The position numbers and the translations under genes are program-made. Positions 36,752 to 48,260 of a stretch of DNA of 64,000 nucleotides are shown here, piece after piece. The notes under the pieces were generated by a model. It had not been told where the DNA came from. It saw only the letters and a list, made by a program, of their open reading frames with translations, and ran no database searches. The DNA lies in assembly GCF_964340395.1 (NCBI RefSeq), contig NC_135569.1, forward strand, positions 17,708,257-17,772,256, written 5' to 3'. Origin of the DNA: Glandiceps talaboti (Eukaryota; Hemichordata; Enteropneusta; Spengelidae). Positions within the stretch are counted from its first letter, which is position 1. Each line of letters opens with the position of its first letter.

Positions 36752-39309
36752 CTGGTGTATGGATACAGACTGTACCTCTTATAAACGTCATCAAACACTA
36801 TCTGGTATATGGATACAGACTGTACCTCTTATACACGTCATCAAACACTATCTGGTATATGGATACAGACTGTACCTCTTATAAACGTCATCAAACACTA
36901 TCTGGTATATGGATACAGACTGTACCTCTTATAAACGTCATCAAACACTATCTGGTGTATGGATACAGACTGTACCTCTTATACATGTCATCAAACACTA
37001 TCTGGTATATGGATACAGACTGTACCTCTTATAAACGTCATCAAACACTATCTGGTGTATGGATACAGACTGTACCTCTTATAAAATCATCAAACACTAT
37101 CTGGTGTATGGATACAGACTGTACCTCTTATACATGTCATCAAACACTATCTGGTGTATGGATACAGACTGTACCTCTTATACACGTCATCAAACACTAT
37201 CTGGTGTATGGATACAGACTGTACCTCTTATACATGTCATCAAACACTATCTGGTGTATGGATACAGACTGTACCTCTTATACACGTCATCAAACACTAT
37301 CTGGTATATGGATACAGACTGTACCTCTTATAAACGTCATCAAACACTATCTGGTGTATGGATACAGACTGTACCTCTTATACATGTCATCAAACACTAT
37401 CTGGTGTATGGATACAGACTGTACCTCTTATAAACGTCATCAAACACTATCTGGTATATGGATACAGACTGTACCTCTTATAAACGTCATCAAACACTAT
37501 CTGGTGTATGGATACAGACTGTACCTCTTATACATGTCATCAAACACTATCTGGTGTATGGATACAGACTGTACCTCTTATAAACGTCATCAAACACTAT
37601 CTGGTATATGGATACAGACTGTACCTCTTATACATGTCATCAAACACTATCTGGTGTATGGATACAGACTGTACCTCTTATAAACGTCATCAAACACTAT
37701 CTGGTGTATGGATACAGACTGTACCTCTTATAAACGTCATCAAACACTATCTGGTATATGGATACAGACTGTACCTCTTATAAACGTCATCAAACACTAT
37801 CTGGTGTATGGATACAGACTGTACCTCTTATAAACGTCATCAAACACTATCTGGTATATGGATACAGACTGTACCTCTTATACATGTCATCAAACACTAT
37901 CTGGTATATGGATACAGACTGTACCTCTTATACATGTCATCAAACACTATCTGGTGTATGGATACAGACTGTACCTCTTATAAACGTCATCAAACACTAT
38001 CTGGTGTATGGATACAGACTGTACCTCTTATAAACGTCATCAAACACTATCTGGTATATGGATACAGACTGTACCTCTTATACATGTCATCAAACACTAT
38101 CTGGTATATGGATACAGACTGTACCTCTTATAAACGTCATCAAACACTATCTGGTATATGGATACAGACTGTACCTCTTATAAACGTCATCAAACACTAT
38201 CTGGTATATGGATACAGACTGTACCTCTTATACATGTCATCAAACACTATCTGGTGTATGGATACAGACTGTACCTCTTATAAACGTCATCAAACACTAT
38301 CTGGTATATGGATACAGACTGTACCTCTTATACATGTCATCAAACACTATCTGGTGTATGGATACAGACTGTACCTCTTATACATGTCATCAAACACTAT
38401 CTGGTATATGGATACAGACTGTACCTCTTATAAACGTCATCAAACACTATCTGGTATATGGATACAGACTGTACCTCTTATAAACGTCATCAAACACTAT
38501 CTGGTATATGGATACAGACTGTACCTCTTATACATGTCATCAAACACTATCTGGTGTATGGATACAGACTGTACCTCTTATAAACGTCATCAAACACTAT
38601 CTGGTATATGGATACAGACTGTACCTCTTATACATGTCATCAAACACTATCTGGTGTATGGATACAGACTGTACCTCTTATACATGTCATCAAACACTAT
38701 CTGGTATATGGATACAGACTGTACCTCTTATAAACGTCATCAAACACTATCTGGTATATGGATACAGACTGTACCTCTTATAAACGTCATCAAACACTAT
38801 CTGGTATATGGATACAGACTGTACCTCTTATACATGTCATCAAACACTATCTGGTGTATGGATACAGACTGTACCTCTTATAAACGTCATCAAACACTAT
38901 CTGGTATATGGATACAGACTGTACCTCTTATACATGTCATCAAACACTATCTGGTGTATGGATACAGACTGTACCTCTTATACATGTCATCAAACACTAT
39001 CTGGTATATGGATACAGACTGTACCTCTTATAAACGTCATCAAACACTATCTGGTGTATGGATACAGACTGTACCTCTTATACATGTCATCAAACACTAT
39101 CTGGTATATGGATACAGACTGTACCTCTTATAAACATCATCAAACACTATCTGGTGTATGGATACAGACTGTACCTCTTATAAACGTCATCAAACACTAT
39201 CTGGTATATGGATACAGACTGTACCTCTTATAAACGTCATCAAACACTATCTGGTATATGGATACAGACTGTACCTCTTATACATGTCATCAAACACTAT
39301 CTGGTATAT
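36752..39309. repeat. Large minisatellite, 50-base unit, about 51 copies, with a 300-base higher-order repeat
   Basis: The unit is CTGGTATATGGATACAGACT, then GTACCTCTTATAAACGTCAT, then CAAACACTAT. Variable sites are GTATATGG/GTGTATGG and ATAAACG/ATACATG/ATACACG. From about 38101 to 39050 the order of variants repeats every 300 bases (six units) with essentially no differences. The array ends directly against family 1 copy C. Confidence 0.97.
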
Positions 39310-39505
39310 CTGGCACCAATCTGCTCAGTAGTTTCTGAGTTTAAGTTTTTTGACCAAAAATCACATGTTTTGACTCAAATCACAAACCTGTCATGCAATC
39401 ATTTTGATTTGAACAATTTCCCAACTAATAAGACACCCAAGGTAATGGACCCACAAAATATCGTGGCAATCGGTTCAGCAGTTTTTGACTTTAAGTTGTT
39501 TACAC

Positions 39506-39566
<61 letters not shown>

Positions 39567-39615
39567 CACTGGGCGATCCCTATAGCACTACTGAACCTCA
39601 GTTCAGTCGTGCTAA
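39310..39615 (+). mobile_element. Family 1 element, copy C (right end only)
   Basis: Starts in the last core unit (CCAATCTGCTCAGTAGTTT), then has the phrase GGCAATCGGTTCAGCAGTTT, a CA microsatellite (about 39500-39560), the hairpin TAGCACTACTGAAC with GTTCAGTCGTGCTA (39583-39614) and CTAA. The left part is missing and replaced by the 50-base minisatellite. Confidence 0.75.
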
Positions 39616-40399
39616 TGATATTTGCAGTCAAGAGATTCAAAGTATCGCATACATGAAGAGATGGATAGTAAAGTGTTTAATATTGTCAAGATGCACTTTC
39701 TAAATGGCCGTAAATTACAGGACATATGCCTAGCAGCAATTTTTAAATGGGTCCAACACACTACAACTAGTGTTTGGTATCAAGAGTAGTTGTGATAGCA
39801 ATAAGACTAATCAAAGTGGACTAAAGCGGTATCACTTATATGTCAGTACTGAAGCGCTACTGCTTATACAAATGTATAATATACACTTGTAGTGAAAATC
39901 AGTGATCATTTATAGCCAGTACTAGAATGACCCTTAACCTTGTGTATCTCATTCTCCAGTGAATTAAACCCATTAGACTGGTTCCAGTTGAACAACTTTA
40001 GGACACTACTGTATACAACTATCCAGTATTAACACAGCTAAGGTCTGCTAACCACATGTCTCAACTTAGCATCTAGAGTATAGCCCATTACAACCACCTT
40101 TTCTCCAAAATGACCTAACAACTATTCCTATTTATTTGTATTGCATACCAATGTCAAATACTATGTACAGATTATTTTCTAATGACAACACATCAAAATT
40201 ATTGTAAGACAGATTACTAGTATTTGCTGAAAAACAGATTTATTAAAGCATTATATGATGTGACTTGTTCGCTTGTTTATAGCCTAAGCAATCTTTTACT
40301 TTGGTGTGATCTTATCATATTGCATTCAAGGACAAGTCTACCATACAGAGAATAGGGGTGCTTATAGGTTGGTCTCATTGTTTGATCTCCATTTACCTG
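39616..40399. other. Intronic sequence, no recognised feature
   Basis: AT-rich and unique-looking. No exon, hairpin or repeat recognised. Confidence 0.45.
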
Positions 40400-41123
40400 T
40401 ACAACAGGACTAATGATTGGCTAGTTGGATTTGACTTTGACTTGGCTTACAACAGGACTAAAGATTGGCTAGTTGGATTTGACTTTGACTTGGCTTACAA
40501 CAGGACTAAAGATTGGCTAGTTGGATTTGACTTTGACTTGGCTTACAACAGGACTAAAGATTGGCTAGTTGGATTTGACTTTGATTTGGCTTACAACAGG
40601 ACTAATGATTGGCTAGTTGGATTTGACTTTGACTTGGCTTACAACAGGACTAAAGATTGGCTAGTTATTTTTTGACTTTGACTTGGCTTACAACAGGACT
40701 AATGATTGGCTAGTTGGATTTGACTTTGACTTGGCTTACAACAGGACTAAAGATTGGCTAGTTGGATTTGACTTTGACTTGGCTTACAACAGGACTAAAG
40801 ATTGGCTAGTTGGATTTGACTTTGACTTGGCTTACAACAGGACTAAAGATTGGCTAGTTGGATTTGACTTTGACTTGGCTTACAACAGGACTAAAGATTG
40901 GCTAGTTGGATTTGACTTTGACTTGGCTTACAACAGGACTAATGATTGGCTAGTTGGATTTGACTTTGACTTGGCTTACAACAGGACTAATGATTGGCTA
41001 GTTGGATTTGACTTTGACTTGGCTTACAACAGGACTAATGATTGGCTAGTTGGATTTGACTTTGACTTGGCTTACAACAGGACTAATGATTGGCTAGTTG
41101 GATTTGACTTTGACTTGGCTTAC
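40400..41123. repeat. Minisatellite, 48-base unit, about 15 copies
   Basis: The unit is TACAACAGGACTAAAGATTG, then GCTAGTTGGATTTGACTTTG, then ACTTGGCT. AAAG/AATG alternates, and one unit near 40660 has GTTATTTTTTGAC in place of GTTGGATTTGAC. The plus frame reads as 16-residue YNRTKDWLVGFDFDLA repeats and is split at the irregular unit. Not supported as a gene. Confidence 0.95.
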
Positions 41124-41125
41124 TT

Positions 41126-41396
41126 GGACTTACTAACAACGAGTTGCAACCATGGACTTACTAACAACGAGTTGCACCTGTGAACTTTTACTATTCACGA
41201 GTTGCAACCATGGACTTACTAACAACGAGTTGCAACCATGGACTTACTAACAACGAGTTGCACCTGTGGACTTACTAACAATGAGTTGCAACCATGGACT
41301 TACTAACAACGAGTTGCAACCATGGACTTACTAACAACGAGTTGCAACCATGGACTTACTAACAATGAGTTGCACCTGTGGACTTACTAACAACAT
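41126..41396. repeat. Minisatellite, 28-base unit, about 9-10 copies
   Basis: The unit is GGACTTACTAACAACGAGTT plus GCAACCAT or GCACCTGT. One unit near 41182 is altered (GAACTTTTACTATTCACGAG). It follows the 48-base array with no spacer, sharing a TTGGACTT/TTGGCTT word at the junction. Confidence 0.93.
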
Positions 41397-42750
41397 GTTG
41401 CATTTCTTATCCAGCTTTAAAGCACATTGAGTGGTCCAACAGAATTGATGAAAACCAGACAAGAGGCAGTCACTGAAGAGCCACTGGCAGTACTTTCACA
41501 ATTAAGCCTGACTGTAGGGAAGGATTTGACTTGCAGACATTTTTATCATGACAGGTGGTGGATGGTAAGCAGTTGAAACTATAACAACTAGGATTGAATC
41601 TTCCAAAGTCAATACTTTCATCTTTGTACAAGTTTACTTTGAGAAATAAAATCACTATATATAAATGAAAATCCACTCAGCTGGGGTCAGAAACAAAACC
41701 TGGATTTCATTAACATTACAACAACATATTCAAATTTACTCAACTACCTTTCAACCATTTCCCATCTTAGGTGGCATATTTATCCTTTTTTCCAGTTTAA
41801 TAAAAACAATTAACCAAAGAGTCCAAAATAGGAAACTTCTTCTTTGTGTGTATCTAAAATATATCATAAATTTCAATGAAAATACTAGAAAAGGTGATGT
41901 TTATATGCATTGACAGTGTCTTCTTTTGAAAAAATACTGAACATACAAACATTATTTTATATGCACAGGTATGCAAATTCAAAGACCAAATGTATTATAT
42001 TTTAAAGATCAAATCAAATCACAAGATTTTATGGGAATATAATTTTCAGCGAAAGAACAAAACCTGTGAGACTTACAAAGCTGCAGAAAATGATTTAGAA
42101 AAGAAAGCAAACAACAAATTTTGTCGATGGAATAAATTTAAGCCTGCAATTAAGTTTTGCAGCTATACCAGTGGGGACCAATATCTTGCTTAATACTTGC
42201 CAATCCAATTATATATATACCATGACAAAGGTAAAAAAGAAAGAATGAAATCAGCTGTAGCCATCTAAAACCTCAATGCTATTAATGCTTACTGATGCCA
42301 TAGTTCATGTGTTTGCATTCTTTCTTTGTTCATTGAGACTGCTGACAGCAAGGATTTACTGTTGCTTAGACCCACACACCTTTTTAATTCTAGCCTTTAT
42401 ATTTTGTTCCATATCGTAAACAGTAATGCTACATTGTGTTGTAGTACTGTCTGTTACAACAGAATTACATTTCCAGTCCCTCAAGAATATTGGGTTTCTC
42501 TTCAAGTGTACATGGAAAACACTATTTGAAATACAAACTGACAATAATTGTATAGACTAATAGTTCTCCTTCATTTACACATACATGGATAAAACATGAA
42601 ATTTATAATTCCTTTTCTATGTCATCTTCCTTTTATTCTATCATTAATAGTATTGCACACTAGATTTATTGAAATAAATAACAAGCCTTCAATCAAAGAC
42701 ATAGACCCCAACTTGTGTGTTGTATTGTGTAAGATGATTAGCATATTGAG
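41397..42750. other. Intronic sequence, no recognised feature
   Basis: About 1.35 kb of AT-rich sequence. Open frames up to about 80 codons are present on both strands without recognisable protein features or well-placed splice sites. Confidence 0.45.
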
Positions 42751-43992
42751 TACCTGGGTATAGTGTTGGGTTTTCACAAGTGTACCAGGGTATAGTGTTG
42801 GGTTTTCACAAGTGTACCAGGGTATAGTGTTGGGTTTTCACAAGTGTACCTGGGTATAGTGTTGGGTTTTCACAAGTGTACCTGGGTATAGTGTTGGGTT
42901 TTCACAAGTGTACCAGGGTATAGTGTTGGGTTTTCACAAGTGTACCAGGGTATAGTGTTGGGTTTTCACAAGTGTACCAGGGTATAGTGTTGGGTTTTCA
43001 CAAGTGTACCAGGGTATAGTGTTGGGTTTTCACAAGTGCACCAGGGTATAGTGTTGGGTTTTCACAAGTGTACCAGGGTATAGTGTTGGGTTTTCACAAG
43101 TGCACCAGGGTATAGTGTTGGGTTTTCACAAGTGCACCAGGGTATAGTGTTGGGTTTTCACAAGTGTACCTGGGTATAGTGTTGGGTTTTCACAAGTGTA
43201 CCAGGGTATAGTGTTGGGTTTTCACAAGTGTAGCAGGGTATAGTGTTGGGTTTTCACAAGTGTACCAGGGTATAGTGTTGGGTTTTCACAAGTGTACCAG
43301 GGTATAGTGTTGGGTTTTCACAAGTGTACCAGGGTATAGTGTTGGGTTTTCACAAGTGTACCTGGGTATAGTGTTGGGTTTTCACAAGTGTACCTGGGTA
43401 TAGTGTTGGGTTTTCACAAGTGTACCAGGGTATAGTGTTGGGTTTTCACAAGTGTACCTGGGTATAGTGTTGGGTTTTCACAAGTGTACCAGGGTATAGT
43501 GTTGGGTTTTCACAAGTGTACCAGGGTATAGTGTTGGGTTTTCACAAGTGTAGCAGGGTATAGTGTTGGGTTTTCACAAGTGTAGCAGGGTATAGTGTTG
43601 GGTTTTCACAAGTGTACCAGGGTATAGTGTTGGGTTTTCACAAGTGTACCAGGGTATAGTGTTGAGTTTTCACAAGTGTACCTGGGTATAGTGTTGGGTT
43701 TTCACAAGTGTACCAGGGTATAGTGTTGGGTTTTCACAAGTGTACCAGGGTATAGTGTTGGGTTTTCACAAGTGTACCTGGGTATAGTGTTGGGTTTTCA
43801 CAAGTGTACCAGGGTATAGTGTTGGGTTTTCACAAGTGTACCTGGGTATAGTGTTGGGTTTTCACAAGTGTACCAGGGTATAGTGTTGGGTTTTCACAAG
43901 TGTACCAGGGTATAGTGTTGGGTTTTCACAAGTGTACCAGGGTATAGTGTTGGGTTTTCACAAGTGTACCAGGGTATAGTGTTGAGTTTTCA
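42751..43992. repeat. Minisatellite, 32-base unit, about 39 copies
   Basis: The unit is TACCAGGGTATAGTGTTGGG plus TTTTCACAAGTG. ACCAGG/ACCTGG/AGCAGG and GTGTACC/GTGCACC vary. Frames are closed by stops, so no long open frame arises, unlike in the arrays whose unit is a multiple of three. A short TC microsatellite follows (about 44020-44037). Confidence 0.96.
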
Positions 43993-44039
43993 GTATAATT
44001 AGCAAGAAAGTAACCCTTTCTCTCTCTCTCTCTCTCTTC

Positions 44040-44836
44040 ACCTTGAAAATGTTTGTTAAGGTCAAAGGTTATGGTCTCATTAGAAAGCTCATTATTGATA
44101 ATGTAAGGGGAGACACTGAATGGTGTTGTTATGTATCAAAGTTTTGGAGATAACAGGCAAAATATGATTTTTATCACAAATATGGTAGATAGGTCAAGGT
44201 CACTTATAAGTGCGGTAACTTGCATATGCCTCACATGGTCAAACCCAAGTCATGATTAAAATATTATCACTTCAAATATTTGATCAAAAAGCTATGAAGA
44301 TAACCAAAATTTGGCTATTTGACCTTGAAGACTTGACCTTGAAGCCTGTCAAGATCAAAGGTCAAGGTCTTAAAAGAAGCTCATATTTGATATTATGGGT
44401 ATAGGCACCTGAATGGAGTTACTACATATTAGTATTACACATACAAAGTTATGATGCATATTGTGAAATCTAACAACAAATATGGCCACTCTTCGGCCAT
44501 ATTTGATTCTGTCACAAAACAAAGTGACATGCATGTGTACCACATAGCATGATACCTTTGTGCAAGGTTTGGTTGAAATCGGTTAATGTATGCCAGAGAA
44601 ATGATACAACAAATATGGCCTCCATTTGGCCATATTTGATTCAGTCACAAAACCAAGTGACATGCATATGTCTACACCAGCACATAACATTTGTACCAGG
44701 TTTGGTTGAAATTGATCGGTGCATACAAGAGATAGGAGAGCGAACGAACGGACAGACGGACGGACCGACAGACAAACAGATGGCACCCAATTTATTAAGC
44801 CCCCTCTGGGAGCTGCCCATTCGGGACTAAAAAGAG
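44040..44836 (+). mobile_element. Family 2 element with microsatellite and terminal hairpin
   Basis: Core units with GGTCA blocks (44059, 44355-44365) are followed by two copies of the ATGGCC(A/T)C...GGCCATATTTGATTC segment (about 44480 and 44610). A GAACGGACAGACGGACGGAC microsatellite-like stretch (about 44738-44785) comes next, and then a degenerate hairpin starting at AGCCCCC and ending CGGGACT (44798-44828) with CTAA. This copy links the GGTCA repeats to the hairpin-ended elements. Confidence 0.7.
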
Positions 44837-45285
44837 GAGTATAATTGCACATCCCAAAGAATAATTTACATATTAAGATTTGTATTTGCATATTAATTAA
44901 TATATTTGCAAAATGGTGAATATGTAAGTGTCTTCCTCATGGCATGACATGGCAAGTACATTAGTAAACAAGTCATTGAGAATGACATACTCCCCGCTAT
45001 GATTGGGTTTTAAGGAACTGGCAGTTTATGTTGTCATTTTCAAACCTGGTTAATGTTGTTTGGCCTCATATGGTTGTTTTTGATATCACTACTCTGATCA
45101 CGCAACAACACTTGTGAACCTAAAACAAACAGACTTAGATATATTGTGTCTGCTCGTTGGACATGGAACATGCCTACTCATGTTGTGTCTCCTCATTGGA
45201 CATGGGACATGCCTACTCTTCAAGATGACATCATGGAATAAACCATTCAACAATAAAGGATGGGTTGGGTATGGGGGGGACCTGT
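44837..45285. other. Intronic sequence with a two-copy repeat
   Basis: At about 45146-45220 a roughly 38-base segment containing TTGGACATGG(A/G)ACATGCC occurs twice. Otherwise nothing is recognised. Confidence 0.45.
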
Positions 45286-45857
45286 TCAAGCATGTCTGAG
45301 TTATGGCTTTGGACATGAAAACTGCACCAACAAAATGGCTGCCAGGCAGCCATATCGGATTGTATCACAATGAAAATGGATAATTTTATGCACATGTATG
45401 CACATGTGCTAATACCACTTTGAATACCATCTGTTCACGCATGTCTGAGTTATGGCTTTGGACATGGAAAAATCGCAAACAAAATGGCTGCCAGGCAGCC
45501 ATATTGGATTGTATCACGACAACAATGAATATGCACATGTATGTCATAGAACACTGTCCTAATACCAACTTTGAATGAGATCTGTTCAAGCAGGTCTGAG
45601 TTATGGCTTTGGACAGGGAAAATTTGCAAACAAAATGGCTGCTAGGTGGCCAAATTGGATTGTATCATAAACAAATTGACATGCATGTGTATGCCATAGT
45701 ATGTTGCCCCTGTACCAAGTTTGAAAAAAATCGGTCCAGGCATCTCCAAGAAACAGCTGCGGACGGACGGACGGACGGACGAACGGACAGACGGACGCAC
45801 GGACAGACGGAACCCAATCCATAAGTCCCCGTTCCGGACTTCGTCCGCGGGGACTAA
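45286..45857 (+). mobile_element. Family 2-type element: three core units, GGAC microsatellite, perfect terminal hairpin
   Basis: Three tandem core units begin near 45286, 45422 and 45584, each with GAGTTATGGCTTTGGACA and AAAATGGCTGCCAGGCAGCC-like text. A GGAC tetranucleotide tract follows (about 45762-45812). The right end is a nested perfect hairpin at 45824-45855: AGTCCCCG pairs with CGGGGACT, and CGGAC pairs with GTCCG around TTC. CTAA and further A residues follow. No protein is encoded. Confidence 0.8.
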
Positions 45858-46027
45858 AAAGTTATTTCCATGACAATAGATTAGATTAATGTTTACATGA
45901 GGTTATGTTCGGACAATGGGAGATGGCTTGTTTCCAATCTGCGTGTTACTTGTCTGTGAGCAAACACAGTCTGTGTTTTCATCAACACTTACTAAATTGT
46001 TCATTCCAATAACACTTGTAAACTCAC

Positions 46028-46363
46028 CTGATTGGGATGTGGTTGCATTGACAACAGCAAACTGTCTATATGCAGAACCATAGTACTCAGACACTCCATT
46101 TTCAGAATAAACTCTGAATGTGTACGTCGTATATGAATCCAATCGACTGATGTTGACGGACTTTGTCAATAATTTATCTTTGCCAGGAGAATAATCGACT
46201 TTGTAGGAGCAAGGGTCACACACATCATCCACACATTTTTCACACTCTACCTCGTACTTCACATCAGAACGCCCGCCAGATTCCAAAGGACTTTCCCAGG
46301 ACAATGTCACTACAGATGTTTCACTAACAGTAGCTATCAAGTTGGTAGGACCTGATGGAGGTT
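46028..46363 (-). CDS. Eph receptor exon: first fibronectin type III domain
   Basis: This 336-nt exon runs from acceptor TTTATTTTAG to donor TCAG|GTGAGT, phase 1 at both ends. It encodes one complete fibronectin type III domain. It starts PPSGPTNLIATVSETSV, continues LSWESPLESGGRSDVKYEVE, and then has the cluster CEKCVDDVCDPC. That extra cysteine group in the first fibronectin domain is diagnostic of Eph receptors. The end reads TYTFRVYSENGVSE and QFAVVNATTSQS, again family-typical. Two N-glycosylation sites, NIS and NAT, are visible. As I recall, the matching exon in vertebrate Eph genes is also 336 nt. The domain is extracellular and links the ligand-binding half to the membrane. It joins the 47772-47930 exon through a CAA codon. 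The subtype (EphA or EphB) cannot be told from this part; many invertebrates have one Eph gene. Confidence 0.95.
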
Positions 46364-47771
46364 CTAAAATAAACAAAAAGACAATAGCTATAGCTTCATA
46401 TATTAATTGAAAGAATAGCAATTTGTTGAACCCACATTTGATCCACGATCTTATTATCAATAATTATGAAATCTCAAGTTCAAAATTTCAAACAGTGTAA
46501 CATTTTTACTCAGTGATATTAAACATGAGAAAATATTGAATTTTTTCCTATAATATGAATATGCAAGGTACTCTTTGATTTGTTTTTGACTTTAAGACAA
46601 CTTGTTTAGAAATTTTGGGACAAAATAACAATAGCGGACATTTTATTTATAAAGTAATGTACTGAGTATTATAAACAGTTATTTAGAATCTGAAGTAAAG
46701 TTATGCAAGGTCCTTTACTAATCTACATACCAGTAAAACTGTGACTAGTACATAGTCTTGTACAACCTGTTATTACTAATCTACATACCAGTAAAACTGT
46801 GACTAGTACATAGTCTTGTACAACCTGTTATTACTAATCTACATATCAGTAAAACTGTGACTAGTACATAGTCTTGTACAACCTGTTATCTTTTATCACC
46901 TAAACAGAAGTACATGTAATTCTCTTTTCATACACCACATTCCCTTAGCCCCTATTACTACCATCACTGTACACTGAGATCGTTTTACCCATTATTTCAG
47001 CAATGCCACTACCATTTTCAACCATAGTAGTGACAGTAAAACTTTACAACATAAAACTTTCTTTTTACACCTTTGTCATTGTTTGTTTTTAGCAGCAAGG
47101 TTACAACTGGACACATACATAATTTAAACCATGTTAAAATGGGTTTAATCCAAAAAGATATGGAGGTGAAGCCTTCTTAAGTTGTTTTGACGATTCAATG
47201 TAATCCATGTCATTTGGACAGATTCAGTCTACTATCAATCAATCAATCACACTGACTCAGTCAGACAATAAAAATCTCATCTGTTCACTGATTTGCCGAA
47301 ATCAATCTACCCAATATATAACTCATTATGACAAATCATTCTACTTTACAGCAAAAATTGACCAATCTTGAATTTTTTTTAATTTGCTCCTTAATTCCCA
47401 CAAAGATCTTTATACAGGTATTATATATTCTGTCCCATTTCTTCAAAAGTGTAGCCAATTCTGCATTTTTATCCCCTTTTTTCAAGGACCAATGAAATGC
47501 CCTCCAATGACAACACTAATTTGCATAATTATCCTTCTGGGAAATTCCCCAATTGAGCTCATGTTATCAATAGATAGACAAATCAATAATTAAAATTTAA
47601 TGCAGACTGTGGATCATATGACAGAAATAACAGAAATGTCTACATCAATAGTTCCTAACACAAGCAAATGCAAGTCTGAGAATAAAAATTTCAAATGAAA
47701 CAAAAACTTGTAACAGAATTGAGATAATAATTAATATTTGGTAGGACTGTGTGATCTGTAGAGATACTTAC
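46364..47771 (-). other. Intron of the Eph gene, 1,408 bases
   Basis: Lies between donor ACAC|GTAAGTAT (47772/47771) and the acceptor at 46365-46364. It is phase 1, AT-rich and non-coding, with one three-copy repeat. Confidence 0.85.
46716..46889. repeat. Tandem repeat, 58-base unit, 3 copies
   Basis: The unit starts TACTAATCTACATACCAGTA and ends GTACAACCTGTTAT. Copies start at 46716, 46774 and 46832 and differ by a single base (ACC/ATC). Confidence 0.96.
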
Positions 47772-47930
47772 GTGTACAAGGTTCAGAGACTGGTTCAGAC
47801 TTGGCTCTATAGTAGTTACTGTGACAAGTACACAGTGATGCTCTACGTTGTGATGAGTAACTATTGAGTGGACATGGCTTGCATCTTTCATTTCCAAATG
47901 CTGATGACTTGTATTCTCCTATTTCACATT
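47772..47930 (-). CDS. Eph receptor exon: cysteine-rich EGF-like region
   Basis: This 159-nt exon runs from acceptor TTTTCTGTAACAG to donor ACAC|GTAAGT, phase 1 at both ends. It encodes the short cysteine-rich module that follows the ephrin-binding domain in all Eph receptors. The text begins ECEIGEYKSSAFGNERCKPC (first base from the previous exon assumed), then PLNSYSSQRRASLCTCHSNY, then YRAKSEPVSEPCT. The CxPCPxNS and CxCxxNYYRA words and the ending PCT are Eph signatures. As I recall, the vertebrate counterpart exon is 156 nt, so one codon longer here is plausible. No ligand-binding exon was recognised upstream (47931-64000), so the preceding intron is probably longer than 16 kb or the ligand-binding domain is split into small exons. 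Confidence 0.95.
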
Positions 47931-48020
47931 CTGTTACAGAAAACAAAACAAAATATTTACTTTCCTAGTAATTAAATAAAACTGATATTTTACTTACATA
48001 TAAAACATTTCAAATATTAA

Positions 48021-48260
48021 CACTCTGACCAAGTAATACATCTAAGTATTGTTTTCATAACACTCTGACCAAGTAATACATCTAAGTATTGTTTTCATTA
48101 CACTCTGACCAAGTAATACATCTAAGTATTGTTTTCATTACACTCTGACCAAGTAATACATCTAAGTATTGTTTTCATTACACTCTGACCAAGTAATACA
48201 TCTAAGTATTGTTTTCATTACACTCTGACCAAGTAATACATCTAAGTATTGTTTTCATTA
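48021..48260. repeat. Tandem repeat, 40-base unit, 6 copies
   Basis: The unit is CACTCTGACCAAGTAATACA plus TCTAAGTATTGTTTTCATTA, spaced exactly 40 bases. The first copy ends CATAA. It lies about 90 bases upstream of the acceptor side of the cysteine-rich exon. Confidence 0.97.

Larger units (their letters stand above)
30077..46027 (-). other. Intron of the Eph gene, 15,951 bases
   Basis: Bounded by donor CAG|GTGAGT (exon ending at 46028) and acceptor TTTACAG (exon starting at 30076). It is a phase 1 intron. It is filled by seven minisatellite arrays, one family 1 fragment and two family 2 elements, listed separately. Confidence 0.8.

Noticed and set aside
40358-41183. 16-residue repeat frames containing NRT sites
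   Set aside because: Products of a 48-base unit; broken by an irregular unit near 40660 and lying inside an intron of a gene on the other strand.
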